From: an uncultured Eubacteriales bacterium
Lineage (GTDB): Bacteria; Bacillota; Clostridia; Christensenellales; Borkfalkiaceae
NCBI GenBank assembly: GCA_905210545.1
Contig: CAJLXC010000007.1
Coordinates: forward strand, 1-33,849
Length of the DNA stretch: 33,849 nucleotides
Direction of reading: 5' to 3'
A program made the translations under genes and the position numbers. Below, one piece after another: positions 23,111 to 31,800 of this stretch. The notes under the pieces are model-generated. The model did no database searches and had not been told where the DNA came from. It worked only from the letters and a program-made list of their open reading frames with translations. How positions within the stretch are numbered: position 1 is the first letter of the stretch; each line of letters starts with the position of its first letter.

Positions 23111-23942
23111 AACGTTAGACCTGGATAAGCTTTTCGACGCGTATATATCCGATTACGTGTATAAAAACGTGGGCAAAGTAAAACCGGAAGAAATAGAAAA
23201 CAACATTCCCGTTTTATACGAAAGATTCGGCGACGAAAAACTGAAGGAATTAGACGGAAAAACGCCAAATACCTATTATCGCGGAGCTTCTGCAAAAGAG
23301 CTTCTTTCCGTTTTAAAAGAACATATAGAAAAAAAGATTTCCGTATCCGATTTTTTGTGCGAAGCGATAATCGCGGCAAAAGACGGGGCAGACGCTTGCG
23401 TTAAAGCGCTGAACGCCGAAGAGTCCGAAGAGTTTACCGCGTATCTTATGAATATGCTTTCGGATATGAAAGCCGAAATCCCTGCGGAACGCTATTTCGA
23501 GTTCGCTCTTTACGATTATCCCGATTCCGTGGGAGAGCTTGCCACGGAATTTTTGTGCGAAATCGCGGACAAAGTAAAAAGCGGCGCGATTGCCCGTTAT
23601 AAAGACGCGGACGAACGCGGCAAAGCGCGTATTGCGGAGATTCTTTCGAGGACGAAAAGAGTTCCCGGCGAAGACGCCGTGTTCGACGTTCTGGTTGCGG
23701 AATTTTTGAAGCACGGAGAAAACGTTCCGCTTTACGCTTCTTATCTCGCGAGATACGGCGACGAACGCGCTCTGCCGTTTTTGAATGCCGCCGCGGAAAA
23801 CGTAAAGCTTAATTACGCCGATTTCGAAGAGTTGAGATTTGCGATAGAAGCGCTCGGCGGCGAGTGCAACGTAAAGCGCGATTTCTCGGCGGACCGGACG
23901 TATAAAAAAATAAAGGGCGAGTCGAGAAAAATCGTAAAATAG
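23103..23942 (+). CDS. Helical protein of unknown function coupled to the TPR gene
   Basis: 279 residues, soluble, acidic and alpha-helical. The pattern of short helix pairs (EFTAYLMNMLSDMKAEIPAE, VGELATEFLCEIADKVKSGA, PLYASYLARYGDERALPFLNAAAENV) suggests HEAT-like repeats in the second half. AAGGAG lies six bases before the ATG. It overlaps the TPR gene by 8 bp. No catalytic motif is visible and I do not recognise the family. Confidence 0.7.
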   Translation: MIKTLDLDKLFDAYISDYVYKNVGKVKPEEIENNIPVLYERFGDEKLKELDGKTPNTYYRGASAKELLSVLKEHIEKKISVSDFLCEAIIAAKDGADACVKALNAEESEEFTAYLMNMLSDMKAEIPAERYFEFALYDYPDSVGELATEFLCEIADKVKSGAIARYKDADERGKARIAEILSRTKRVPGEDAVFDVLVAEFLKHGENVPLYASYLARYGDERALPFLNAAAENVKLNYADFEELRFAIEALGGECNVKRDFSADRTYKKIKGESRKIVK

Positions 23943-23955
23943 GAATGCTGTGTCG

Positions 23956-23998
23956 TGTCATTGCGAGGCTTTTGTAAAAAGCCGCGGCAATCTCTTTT
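23956..23998 (+). repeat. Palindromic repeat, copy A
   Basis: TGTCATTGCGAGG ... CGGCAATCTCTTTT with an inner stem GGCTTTT/AAAAGCC. The outer ends pair (ATTGC with GCAAT). Same family as copies B and C between mnmG and trxA. It follows the last gene of the hslO operon and could also end transcription (inner stem then T-rich tail). Confidence 0.7.
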
Positions 23999-24147
23999 AA
24001 TAATCTTTTACTGTTAAAACGATGACGAAAAAAACTCTATTTTTCGCTTAAATCATTATAAATCGGGATTGCAATATTTTCTCTCTCGATATGCCGTCTT
24101 TTATATCTCCGTATTTTATCGTTCGCACGTATTTTAGTCCGCGAAAA

Positions 24148-25257
24148 TTAAAGCTGAACCGTCTTCGCGGTTTTTATTTTTCCGTTTTCTATAACGAACC
24201 TGCTGTAATTTTTGCCTTTAAACACCGCCGAAGGGAAGTCCGCCGCGGTAAAAAGCGTCTGAATGCCGTCCGTCGCGGCAAGCAGCTTTCTCTGTCTCGA
24301 TTTGTCGAGCTCGGACAGCACGTCGTCTAAAATAAGCACGGGGTATTCGCCGGAACGGATTCTGAATATCTCCGCTTCCGCGAGTTTTAACGCGAGCGCG
24401 ACGGTGCGTTGCTGTCCCTGCGAACCGAAAACTCTCGCGTCCGCGCCGTTAAGCATAAATTTTATGTCGTCTCTGTGCGGACCTATCGTCGTAAAACCGA
24501 GCCGCGCGTCTTTATCTATCGCCTGTTCGAGATCTTTTTTCAGCGCGGCGGCGATTTCGTCCGTTTCTCCCGAATAACCGCTTTCCGTCTTCATTTTAAG
24601 CGTTTCCGTTCCGCCGGAAAGAAACGCGTGTTTTTCTTCCGCAATGGGGGCAATGTCTGTTAAAAACGCGTTGCGCGCCTTTATTATCACCGCGGCGTAT
24701 TTAACGAGCTGCGCGTCCCACACGGGCAGCGTTTCTCTTATAAGATACGAATCGGGGTTTTTAAGAAGGTTGTTTCGCTGCGACAAAATCTTGTTGTACC
24801 TTTGCAGAGCGTAAAAATAGTTTTTAGAGGTCTGCGAAAGCGAAATATTCATAAACCTGCGCCGATCTTCGGGGCTTTCCTGAACGAGCTTTAATTCGGA
24901 CGGATTGAAATACACGCTGTTTATGTTGCCTAAAAGCTCGCCTATTTTAAGCGTTTCCACCCCGTTTATAAACACGCGCTTTTTGTCGTTCGCATAAAAC
25001 AGCATTCTCACGGAAACGCTGCCGTACGCGCTTTCCGCCCGCCCGTTGACTTCCGCGCATTCTTCGCCGTATTTAATAACCAGCTTGTCGCGGTTTGCGC
25101 GCGGCGAATAACCGGTGCATAAAAAAAACAACGCTTCCGCGGCGTTTGTCTTGCCCTGAGCGTTCGCGCCGGTTAAGATATTTATTCCGTCCGCAAAGGA
25201 AAATTCTTCCTCCGCGTAGTTGCGGAAATTTTTAAGCGACAACAGCCTGATTTTCAT
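24148..25257 (-). CDS. recF: DNA replication and repair protein RecF
   Basis: RecF is an SMC-like ATPase that helps load RecA at gaps with RecO and RecR. The 369-residue protein has Walker A GANAQGKTN (30-38), the RRFMNISLSQ region, the GPHRDD motif, signature GSQGQQRT and Walker B VLILDDVLSELD. It usually follows dnaA-dnaN on the same strand; here it is divergent from dnaA across a 210-bp gap and separate from dnaN. Confidence 0.97.
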   Translation of the reverse strand: MKIRLLSLKNFRNYAEEEFSFADGINILTGANAQGKTNAAEALFFLCTGYSPRANRDKLVIKYGEECAEVNGRAESAYGSVSVRMLFYANDKKRVFINGVETLKIGELLGNINSVYFNPSELKLVQESPEDRRRFMNISLSQTSKNYFYALQRYNKILSQRNNLLKNPDSYLIRETLPVWDAQLVKYAAVIIKARNAFLTDIAPIAEEKHAFLSGGTETLKMKTESGYSGETDEIAAALKKDLEQAIDKDARLGFTTIGPHRDDIKFMLNGADARVFGSQGQQRTVALALKLAEAEIFRIRSGEYPVLILDDVLSELDKSRQRKLLAATDGIQTLFTAADFPSAVFKGKNYSRFVIENGKIKTAKTVQL

Positions 25258-25344
25258 AACGTCCGCGCGCGGGAAAAGGCGTGTAAATCCACGGCAAAAA
25301 TTCAGGTCAATTTACGCCGTCCCCGCAATTTTATTTTTTATCGA

Positions 25345-25373
25345 TTGACTTTATCCGATTTAAATTATATGAT
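25345..25373 (+). promoter_or_regulatory. Promoter of dnaA
   Basis: TTGACT (25345-25350) and TATGAT (25368-25373) are spaced by 17 bp. The surrounding DNA is strongly A+T-rich. Confidence 0.65.
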
Positions 25374-25384
25374 ATTATATATCG

Positions 25385-25404
25385 GGTATTCAAATCGGAA
25401 TACC
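25385..25404 (+). promoter_or_regulatory. Inverted repeat in the dnaA leader
   Basis: GGTATTC and GAATACC are perfect 7-bp arms around AAATCG, starting about 11 bases after the -10 box. It could be an operator at the start of transcription or an mRNA hairpin. No canonical DnaA box (TTATCCACA) is seen here. Confidence 0.45.
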
Positions 25405-25467
25405 TAATAAATTATACAACAACGCCGCGTTTTTTGCAAACGAAAAAAACTTAAAAAGGGAATCACG

Positions 25468-26811
25468 ATGGAATCTTACGAAATTTTATGGAAAACAACA
25501 TTAAGCGAGCTGGATAAAACCGTCAGCTCCATATCATATTCTACTTTTATCGCTCCGCTCGTTCCGGTTGATATACTCGGCGGCAAGCTCGTTCTTTGCG
25601 CTCAAGGCAAAATTCTCCGCGACGCCGTTTTAAGAGATAAACTCGCGGAAAAAATCAGAGACGCGCTCAAAAAAAGCAATTCGGAAGTAACAGACTTTCT
25701 CGTTTACGACGCGAAAGACAGAGAAGAATACCTGAAAATAGTGGGCGAAGAAGTTCGCGACGAAATAGAAAATCAGGGCGCGCCGGTAAACCCCAAATTC
25801 ACGTTCGAGTCGTTCGTGGTAGGTCCTTCCAACGAGTTTATTTATGCCGCCGCCAAAGCGGTGGCGGAGCATCCCGGCAAAACGGACGAATACAACCCGC
25901 TGTTTATTTACGGCGGTTCGGGGCTCGGCAAAACGCATATCCTTATGGCGATAGCAAACCACATAAAAGTTCACGAACCCGAGTTAAAGGTTTTATACGC
26001 CACTTGCGAACAGTTCACTAACCAGATGGTAGAAAGTTTAAGCAAAGGCAAAACCACCCCGCAGGACTTCCGCAGAAAATACCGCAACGTAGACGTGCTT
26101 TTAATAGACGACGTTCAGTTCCTTTCAAAAAGACAGGGTACGCAAACGGAATTTTTCAACACGTTCAACGAACTTGTTATGCAGAATAAACAAATCGTTC
26201 TCACCTGCGACCGCCCTCCGAGAGAGATAGAAGTACTCGAAGATCGTTTGCGCACCCGCTTCGAAGGGGGACTTCTCGCGGATATTCAGCCGCCCGACCT
26301 CGAAACGCGTATCGCTATACTTCGCAAAAAATCGGAAGAGCAGAAGTGCCTCGTAGATATAAAAGTGCTTACGTACATAGCGGAAAATTTCGAAGGGGAT
26401 ATCCGCTCGTTAATCGGCAAACTCACCAAAGTTATATTCGCCTCTAAACTGCACGAACGCCCCATAACGGTAGAACTCGTGAAAGACGCGCTTAAAGAAT
26501 CCGCGGGCGAAAAGCAGGAAGAATTGCAGGTAGACGACATAATAAACTGCGTGTGCAATTTTTATAAAATAAACAAATCCGACCTTCTCGGCAAAAAAAA
26601 GAACAAAGAGTTTTCCGAGCCGCGGCAGATATGCATATATATCATCACCGATATGATGAACCTTCCGCTCGTAACGGTGGGCAGCAAAATGGGCGGGCGC
26701 GACCACGCTACCGTGATTTACGCGCGAGACAAAGTTGCCGAACAGATGAAAACGGACGGCAAACTCGCCACGGACATAAAAGACATACAAAAAATGCTGT
26801 TAAAGCAGTAA
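25468..26811 (+). CDS. dnaA: Chromosomal replication initiator DnaA
   Basis: DnaA binds oriC, opens it and recruits the helicase. The 447 residues show domain I (residues ~1-85), a short linker, AAA+ domain III with Walker A GGSGLGKTH (149-157) and Walker B VLLIDDVQFL, and domain IV with the DNA-binding signature VGSKMGGRDHATVIYA. AGGGA lies before the ATG. mnmG follows on the same strand in place of the usual dnaN. Confidence 0.98.
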   Translation: MESYEILWKTTLSELDKTVSSISYSTFIAPLVPVDILGGKLVLCAQGKILRDAVLRDKLAEKIRDALKKSNSEVTDFLVYDAKDREEYLKIVGEEVRDEIENQGAPVNPKFTFESFVVGPSNEFIYAAAKAVAEHPGKTDEYNPLFIYGGSGLGKTHILMAIANHIKVHEPELKVLYATCEQFTNQMVESLSKGKTTPQDFRRKYRNVDVLLIDDVQFLSKRQGTQTEFFNTFNELVMQNKQIVLTCDRPPREIEVLEDRLRTRFEGGLLADIQPPDLETRIAILRKKSEEQKCLVDIKVLTYIAENFEGDIRSLIGKLTKVIFASKLHERPITVELVKDALKESAGEKQEELQVDDIINCVCNFYKINKSDLLGKKKNKEFSEPRQICIYIITDMMNLPLVTVGSKMGGRDHATVIYARDKVAEQMKTDGKLATDIKDIQKMLLKQ

Positions 26812-26864
26812 TCTTTCGCTGTAAATAAGCGATAAATCAATACGTAAAAAGAAGCAAAAAAAGA

Positions 26865-28718
26865 ATGGAAGAATTTTCTGAAGGAAAATACGACGCCGTA
26901 GTCGTCGGCGCGGGACACGCGGGTTGCGAAGCCGCGCTCGCGCTTGCGAGAACGGGCGTTAAAACGGCTATGCTCACGCTCAATTTAGACAGCGTGGCTT
27001 TTATGGCGTGCAATCCGTCTATCGGCGGAACGGCAAAAGGACAAATAGTAAGAGAGATAGACGCGTTGGGCGGAGAAATGGGCGTAAACGCCGATAAATC
27101 GCTGATGCAGATAAGAATCTTAAACCGCGGCAAAGGAGCTGCGGTAAGGAGCTTACGCGGTCAGGAAGACAAGAACCTCTATCACCGCCTTATGAAGCAG
27201 ACGCTTGAAAATACGCCTAACCTTAAAATACTGCAAAGCGAGGCCGTAGAAATACTCACCGACGGAGAAAAGGTAACGGGCGTTAAAACGGCGTTCGGCG
27301 GGGTTTTAGAATGCCGCGCCGTGGTAATCTGTACGGGCGTATACTTAAACGGCAGCGTGATAGCGGGCGAGTGGCGGCAGTCTTCGGGTCCGAACGGCTT
27401 TCAGCCGGCAAACTCGCTCACCGATAACCTTATTAAACTCGGCTTTTCCGTCCGTCGCTTTAAAACGGGAACGCCCGCGCGCGTGGATAAGCGCACGATA
27501 GATTTTTCAGAGCTTGAAATTCAGGACGGAGAAAAGGTCTATCCGTTTTCTTATTTAAGCGACGGGATTCCTGAAAGACAAACGCCTTGCTATCTCACTT
27601 ATACAAACGAAAGAACTCACGAAATAATCCGCGCAAACCTTCATCGTTCGCCGCTGTATTCGGGCAAAATACACGGCACGGGTCCGAGATATTGCCCGTC
27701 TATAGAAGACAAGGTCGTAAGATTTGCCGATAAAGAGCGTCACCAGCTGTTTTTAGAGCCGGAAGGCGCGGACACCAACGAAATTTACGTACAGGGTATG
27801 TCTTCTTCTTTGCCGCACGATGTGCAGAAAGCTATGTATCGCACGGTAAAAGGGTTAGAACATTGCGAAATAATGCGTTATGCTTACGCGATAGAATACG
27901 ACTGCATAGATCCGCTCGACTTGTACCCGTCTTTGGAATTCAAAAAGGTGTCGGGATTATTCACCGCGGGGCAGATAAACGGCACGAGCGGTTACGAAGA
28001 AGCCGCCGCGCAAGGGCTTATCGCGGGTCTTAACGCGTCGCTTAAACTTCGCGGCAAGCCGCCGCTCGTTCTGCAACGTAACGACGGGTATATCGGCGTT
28101 TTAATAGACGATCTCGTCACCAAAGGCACTAACGAGCCTTACAGAATGATGACCAGCCGCGCGGAATACAGAATAGTTTTAAGACAGGATAACACGGACT
28201 TCCGCTTAACCGAAAAAGGCAGAGAAGCGGGACTTGTTTCCGACGAGCGTTACGCGGTTTTCGAAAAAAGAAAACGCGAATACGCGCTTGCGGAAAAAGA
28301 AGCCGCGAGAACGCTTAAACCTTCCGAAACGGAAGAATTTCTTATCGCTCGCGGATTTCCCGCGGCGAATTGCGCGCTTGCAGTCGGAGATTTAATACGC
28401 AGAGGAATCCCGCTTGCCGAAATAATAGAAAAATTCGGCGGTTTTGACGGGATTTCCCAAGCGATTCTCGAAACGATAGAAATAGACGAAAAATATAAAG
28501 GATATCTCGCCAAAGAACAAGAGCAAATCGATAAAGCGATAAAGCTCGAAGAAAAATCTCTGCCGGACGATATAGACTATAATTCGCTGAAAGGGTTACG
28601 GTTAGAAGCTCGCCAGAAACTCGATAAAATCCGCCCGAAAAATCTCGGTCAGGCAGGGAGAATATCGGGCGTTTCTCCGGCGGACATAGCCGTTTTAATG
28701 GTTTATTTAGGTAAATAA
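26865..28718 (+). CDS. mnmG: tRNA uridine-34 carboxymethylaminomethyl synthesis protein MnmG (GidA)
   Basis: With MnmE it installs the (carboxymethyl)aminomethyl group at wobble U34. The 617-residue flavoprotein has the FAD loop VVVGAGHAGCEAALA (13-27), CNPSIGGTAKGQIVREID, the GTSGYEEAAAQGLIAG motif and the C-terminal helical domain with RISGVSPADIAVL. Its usual partner mnmE is not in the window. It follows dnaA by 53 bp with only a weak ribosome-binding site, so it may depend on the dnaA transcript. Confidence 0.97.
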   Translation: MEEFSEGKYDAVVVGAGHAGCEAALALARTGVKTAMLTLNLDSVAFMACNPSIGGTAKGQIVREIDALGGEMGVNADKSLMQIRILNRGKGAAVRSLRGQEDKNLYHRLMKQTLENTPNLKILQSEAVEILTDGEKVTGVKTAFGGVLECRAVVICTGVYLNGSVIAGEWRQSSGPNGFQPANSLTDNLIKLGFSVRRFKTGTPARVDKRTIDFSELEIQDGEKVYPFSYLSDGIPERQTPCYLTYTNERTHEIIRANLHRSPLYSGKIHGTGPRYCPSIEDKVVRFADKERHQLFLEPEGADTNEIYVQGMSSSLPHDVQKAMYRTVKGLEHCEIMRYAYAIEYDCIDPLDLYPSLEFKKVSGLFTAGQINGTSGYEEAAAQGLIAGLNASLKLRGKPPLVLQRNDGYIGVLIDDLVTKGTNEPYRMMTSRAEYRIVLRQDNTDFRLTEKGREAGLVSDERYAVFEKRKREYALAEKEAARTLKPSETEEFLIARGFPAANCALAVGDLIRRGIPLAEIIEKFGGFDGISQAILETIEIDEKYKGYLAKEQEQIDKAIKLEEKSLPDDIDYNSLKGLRLEARQKLDKIRPKNLGQAGRISGVSPADIAVLMVYLGK

Positions 28719-28730
28719 TCAATCGATTTA

Positions 28731-28896
28731 ATGAGATTGCGAGAATTGAACGGAGATTGCCACGGGGTTAAAAACCCCTCGCAATGACAATATGTGGTGT
28801 CCGTCAAAGGCGTCCGCAATGACGCTATCGAGTACCGCACTCCGCGCTGTCATTCCGAGGAAAGGGGCAAAGCCCCTTGACGTGGGAATCTCTTTT
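28731..28896. repeat. Cluster of palindromic repeats between mnmG and trxA (copies B, C and fragments)
   Basis: The whole gap is built from one repeat family. A fragment GAGATTGCGAG lies at 28733-28742. Copy B (28753-28788) is inverted relative to copy A, GAGATTGCC...GCAATGAC with inner stem GGGGTT/AACCCC. A fragment GCAATGAC lies near 28816. Copy C (28849-28896) is GTCATTCC...GGGAATCTCTTTT with inner stem AAGGGGC/GCCCCTT. In copy C the outer pair is ATTCC/GGAAT instead of ATTGC/GCAAT, a compensatory change. Confidence 0.75.
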
Positions 28897-29205
28897 CTAT
28901 TTCAAATCAAAAAACTTTGCTATTTCTTCTCTCGAAAGGTAGCCGGAAGTCCTTTTTACTTCTTCTCCTTTATCGAGATAAACGAGCGTAGGAATAACCT
29001 CTATACCGAATTTTTCTGCAAGGTATGGTTCTTCGTCTACGTTTACTCTGCCTACTTTAAGGTTATTCTCGTATTTTTCTTCTACTTTAGCCACTTCTCC
29101 GGCAATCATTCTGCAAGGGCCGCACCAGGTCGCCCAGAAATCGAGAAGTACCGGAACGGGGGATTCTTTTACCTCTTTATCGAAATTGTTTTTCGTAATA
29201 TCCAT
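28897..29205 (-). CDS. trxA: Thioredoxin
   Basis: A 102-residue dithiol oxidoreductase: LLDFWATWCGPCRM with C28 and C31, VNVDEEPYLAEKFGIEVIPTLVYL with the cis-proline. AAGGAG stands eight bases before the ATG. It has its own -10 box TACAAT (plus 29239-29244) with a weak -35, and a terminator separates it from jag, so it is its own unit. A thioredoxin at this position, where mnmE is usual, is atypical. Confidence 0.95.
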   Translation of the reverse strand: MDITKNNFDKEVKESPVPVLLDFWATWCGPCRMIAGEVAKVEEKYENNLKVGRVNVDEEPYLAEKFGIEVIPTLVYLDKGEEVKRTSGYLSREEIAKFFDLK

Positions 29206-29277
29206 ATATAATTCTCCTTACGTATAATTTATAAAGATATTGTACCACTTTTTTTATAATCTTACTACCATAAACGC

Positions 29278-29320
29278 AAAAAAAAATCCCGCGTCTTTTA
29301 CTTTTACGACGCGGAAATTT
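29278..29320 (-). terminator. Terminator of the dnaN-jag operon
   Basis: CCGCGTC (29288-29294) pairs with GACGCGG (29307-29313); on the minus strand a long T run follows. A T run is also present on the plus side, so it may work in both directions. Confidence 0.8.
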
Positions 29321-29353
29321 TTTTCTTTGGTTTTTTTCTGATTTTTTATTAAC

Positions 29354-30241
29354 TTATTTGTTACCTTTAAGGCTGTTGCCGAGATACGTGCCGAAACCCG
29401 ACGGAGCTTTTCTCTTTTCTTCCGTAAATCCGCTTCCGCTTCTTCCGTTTCTTCCGCCGCCGAAGCCCCTGCCTCTGCCGCCTTGTCTGTCGTTTCTTCT
29501 GTGATCGTCGCGGCGATTGCCGTGGCTGCTTTTGCTCTTGCCGGCGTTGAAAGGTCTCGAATATTCGTCAAGGTCGTTGGGAACGATCGCCACGAATCTG
29601 TTGGGTTCTTTGCCTTCGCTTCTTGTGGTAACGGTTTTGCTTTCTGCAAGCGCGGTGTGAATAATTCTTCTCTCAAACGGGTTCATCGGTTCGAGATGAA
29701 CTTCTCTGCGCGTTTCGGTGGCTTTTTCTTCTAATCTCTTTGCAAGTCTGATAAGGGTTTCTTCTCTCTTATCGCGGTAGTTTTCGCAATCTACCATTAC
29801 CTTTCTGTACTTTTTGCTACCTATGTTTGCGACCGCTCCGGTAAGAGTCTGCATCGCGTCCAGCACTTCTCCGCGATATCCTATCACGGAAGAAGATTTG
29901 TCGGTAACGAGCGTAAGCGTTTCGTTTTCGCCGTCGTTGTTGACTTTTACTTCCGCGTTTATTTCGAGAAGTTCGAGAAGTTTTCTCAAAAACTCCGCTT
30001 CGCGAAGTTCGCCGTTCTCGTTCGTCGCTTCTAAAGCGGTTTCATCTTTTGCCGCATCGTTAACGATTTCCTGCTCTTTATCTTTCTTTACGATATCCAC
30101 TACCGCCTTACCTTTAAGTCTGCCGAAAAGTCCTTTGACGGGCTGTTCGATAACGGTTATTTCCGCCTGCTCTTCGGCAATGCCGAGAGATTCAAGACCT
30201 TTTTTCGTTGCTTCTTCAACGGTTTTTGCTTCAAACTGCAT
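29354..30241 (-). CDS. jag: RNA-binding protein Jag/KhpB with RG-rich tail
   Basis: Jag/KhpB binds RNA and influences cell elongation and division. From the ATG at 30241 it has 295 residues: a Jag-N domain (QFEAKTVEEATKKGLESLGI...VKGLFGRL), a charged linker, a KH-like domain (SSVIGYRGEVLDAMQTLTG), an R3H domain (MNPFERRIIHTALAE...TRSEGKEPNRFVAIVP) and a tail of RGG/RG-type residues (GGRGRGFGGGRNGRSG). The tail is an addition to the usual domain set. GGAGG six bases before 30241 makes this start better than the in-frame GTG at 30253, which overlaps the ribosome-binding site. Last gene of the dnaN operon. Confidence 0.93.
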   Translation of the reverse strand: MQFEAKTVEEATKKGLESLGIAEEQAEITVIEQPVKGLFGRLKGKAVVDIVKKDKEQEIVNDAAKDETALEATNENGELREAEFLRKLLELLEINAEVKVNNDGENETLTLVTDKSSSVIGYRGEVLDAMQTLTGAVANIGSKKYRKVMVDCENYRDKREETLIRLAKRLEEKATETRREVHLEPMNPFERRIIHTALAESKTVTTRSEGKEPNRFVAIVPNDLDEYSRPFNAGKSKSSHGNRRDDHRRNDRQGGRGRGFGGGRNGRSGSGFTEEKRKAPSGFGTYLGNSLKGNK

Positions 30242-30281
30242 TATATCCTCCACGCGCGGAGCGATTCTCCGCGACTAAATT

Positions 30282-31799
30282 TTATTTCTTTTTCTTGCTT
30301 TTTTTATCGGCAAGTCCCGAAAGAAAGTCCGCCTGCTCTTCTTCTTTCTCGTTTTTTAAATCTTCCTTGGGTTGTTCTTTAATAACGCGGACTTTGCTTC
30401 TCACTACTTCTTTTTCGGCTTTGGCTTCCGCGCGTTTAAAACTGCTGTCTACTATAAAGTTTATTCCGAGCGTCGTCAGAATACTTAAAAACGAACTCAG
30501 AACTATATAAATAGAGAACGCGGCGGTATACATAAACGCGAATATCGCCATCATTATAGGCATCATCCACATCATTATTTTCTGTTGCTGCGCTCCTTGT
30601 CCGTCAACGGTCTGCAATTCCATCTGCGCTTTCTGACTCTTGCTCATTATAAACTGACTTAACAGGGAAGAGCCTGCCGTTAAAATAACGAGTATAAAAT
30701 ATCCGTTGGCTTCCGTCTGTTCGGCGTTAAGCTCGGTGATAAGTTCCGCGTATTTATCCGCGTTCATATCCTGCGAACCGTTTTTGGTATCGTAGGAATA
30801 AGTGCTTACGAAAGTATCCCAGTTTTGTTCTACGGGGTGTTTCATAGGACTGTCGGTTACCCAGATGTTTTTTACCCACAAAAATTTAGAACCGTTATTT
30901 CTGAACGTTTCCGCGGATTTTTCTCTTCTTATTTCGGTAATAAAGTCCGCTTCAGTAAGTTCGGGATTTTTTTCTTTCGCGGCGGCGTAATCTTCGCCTT
31001 TGTCGAGCGCGTCGTAACCGTCTTCCGCTTTAACGAAATTTATCTGTAAAAAATTGTTTTCTACCGATTTAAGCTTGCTCGTGGAAATTCTGCCTTCTAT
31101 TATGCCGTATACCGTTGTGCCAAAATTATAAGAAGTTTCTCCGTTTTCCGCGGTGGACACGGAATAATATCTCTGATAATAAACGTAGCCGTTTTCGGTA
31201 GAAACGGTTATGTTATGGTTTTCGGAATCGTGACTTACGGTAACGGAAAAATCTTCTCCGTCCGCGTTTTTAAGAGTTACGTTCCCGTTATCGAGAAAAT
31301 ATTTGTCGTCTATTATAAGAACGCCTTTCTCGTCGCGCTTAATATGTTCGTTGTCGAGATCGAAACCGCTGTAAACTACGTTGTTATACGATACGCTCAT
31401 ATCGTAAAAGTATTTCAAGTTCTGATATTTGGAGTAGTTTGTAAACGCGTTTATCGCAACGATAAAAATAACGAGCGTTATGATGGTCGGCAAACACATA
31501 CCCAGCATAGAGTATCCGTTCTTTTTATAAAGAGCCATCATTTTTCTGTTATAAAGATCTTTATTTCCGGCGTATTGTTTCTGAAGCTTTTCCAGCTCCG
31601 GACGCATTTTTTCCATTTTTATGGAATTTTTGCGCATAGAAGATCTCGAAAAATAATCAAACGGCAACGTTATTATTTTAAGAATTAAAGTAAACAAAAT
31701 AACTCCCACTGCTACGGAGGAAGTAATTTTAACCAGCCAGGCAATGATTCTGACTAAAAAATTGCCCATTTCCGGTTGTAAAAAGTTTATGATACTCAT
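30282..31799 (-). CDS. yidC: Membrane protein insertase YidC with large inserted extracytoplasmic domain
   Basis: YidC/Oxa1 inserts membrane proteins alone or with Sec. The five core helices are present: TM1 near 26-46, cytoplasmic hairpin loop 50-95, TM2 98-119, TM3 near 366-384, TM4/TM5 408-450, and a basic tail (DKKSKKKK). Between TM2 and the conserved FLWVKNIW (306-313) there is an insert of about 180 residues, rich in beta-type sequence (FSVTVSHDSENHNITVSTENGY split over two strands), giving 505 residues against the usual 250-290 in Bacillota. By topology it lies outside the membrane. TM1 has K41 (LILKIITLP) where the hydrophilic-groove arginine is expected. yidD ends one base before its start. 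Confidence 0.93.
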   Translation of the reverse strand: MSIINFLQPEMGNFLVRIIAWLVKITSSVAVGVILFTLILKIITLPFDYFSRSSMRKNSIKMEKMRPELEKLQKQYAGNKDLYNRKMMALYKKNGYSMLGMCLPTIITLVIFIVAINAFTNYSKYQNLKYFYDMSVSYNNVVYSGFDLDNEHIKRDEKGVLIIDDKYFLDNGNVTLKNADGEDFSVTVSHDSENHNITVSTENGYVYYQRYYSVSTAENGETSYNFGTTVYGIIEGRISTSKLKSVENNFLQINFVKAEDGYDALDKGEDYAAAKEKNPELTEADFITEIRREKSAETFRNNGSKFLWVKNIWVTDSPMKHPVEQNWDTFVSTYSYDTKNGSQDMNADKYAELITELNAEQTEANGYFILVILTAGSSLLSQFIMSKSQKAQMELQTVDGQGAQQQKIMMWMMPIMMAIFAFMYTAAFSIYIVLSSFLSILTTLGINFIVDSSFKRAEAKAEKEVVRSKVRVIKEQPKEDLKNEKEEEQADFLSGLADKKSKKKK

Positions 31800-31800
31800 T

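Noticed and set aside
25258..25467. oriC with DnaA boxes next to dnaA
   Set aside because: No TTATCCACA or one-mismatch cluster found on either strand; only partial matches such as TTATCCGAT within the promoter spacer.
28792..29211. Plus-strand open frame across the repeats and trxA
   Set aside because: It runs antisense through trxA, has no family resemblance, and begins inside the palindromic repeats.
30242..30253. jag starting at the GTG at 30253
   Set aside because: The GTG overlaps the GGAGG that correctly serves the ATG at 30241, and the family's N-terminus begins at the latter.
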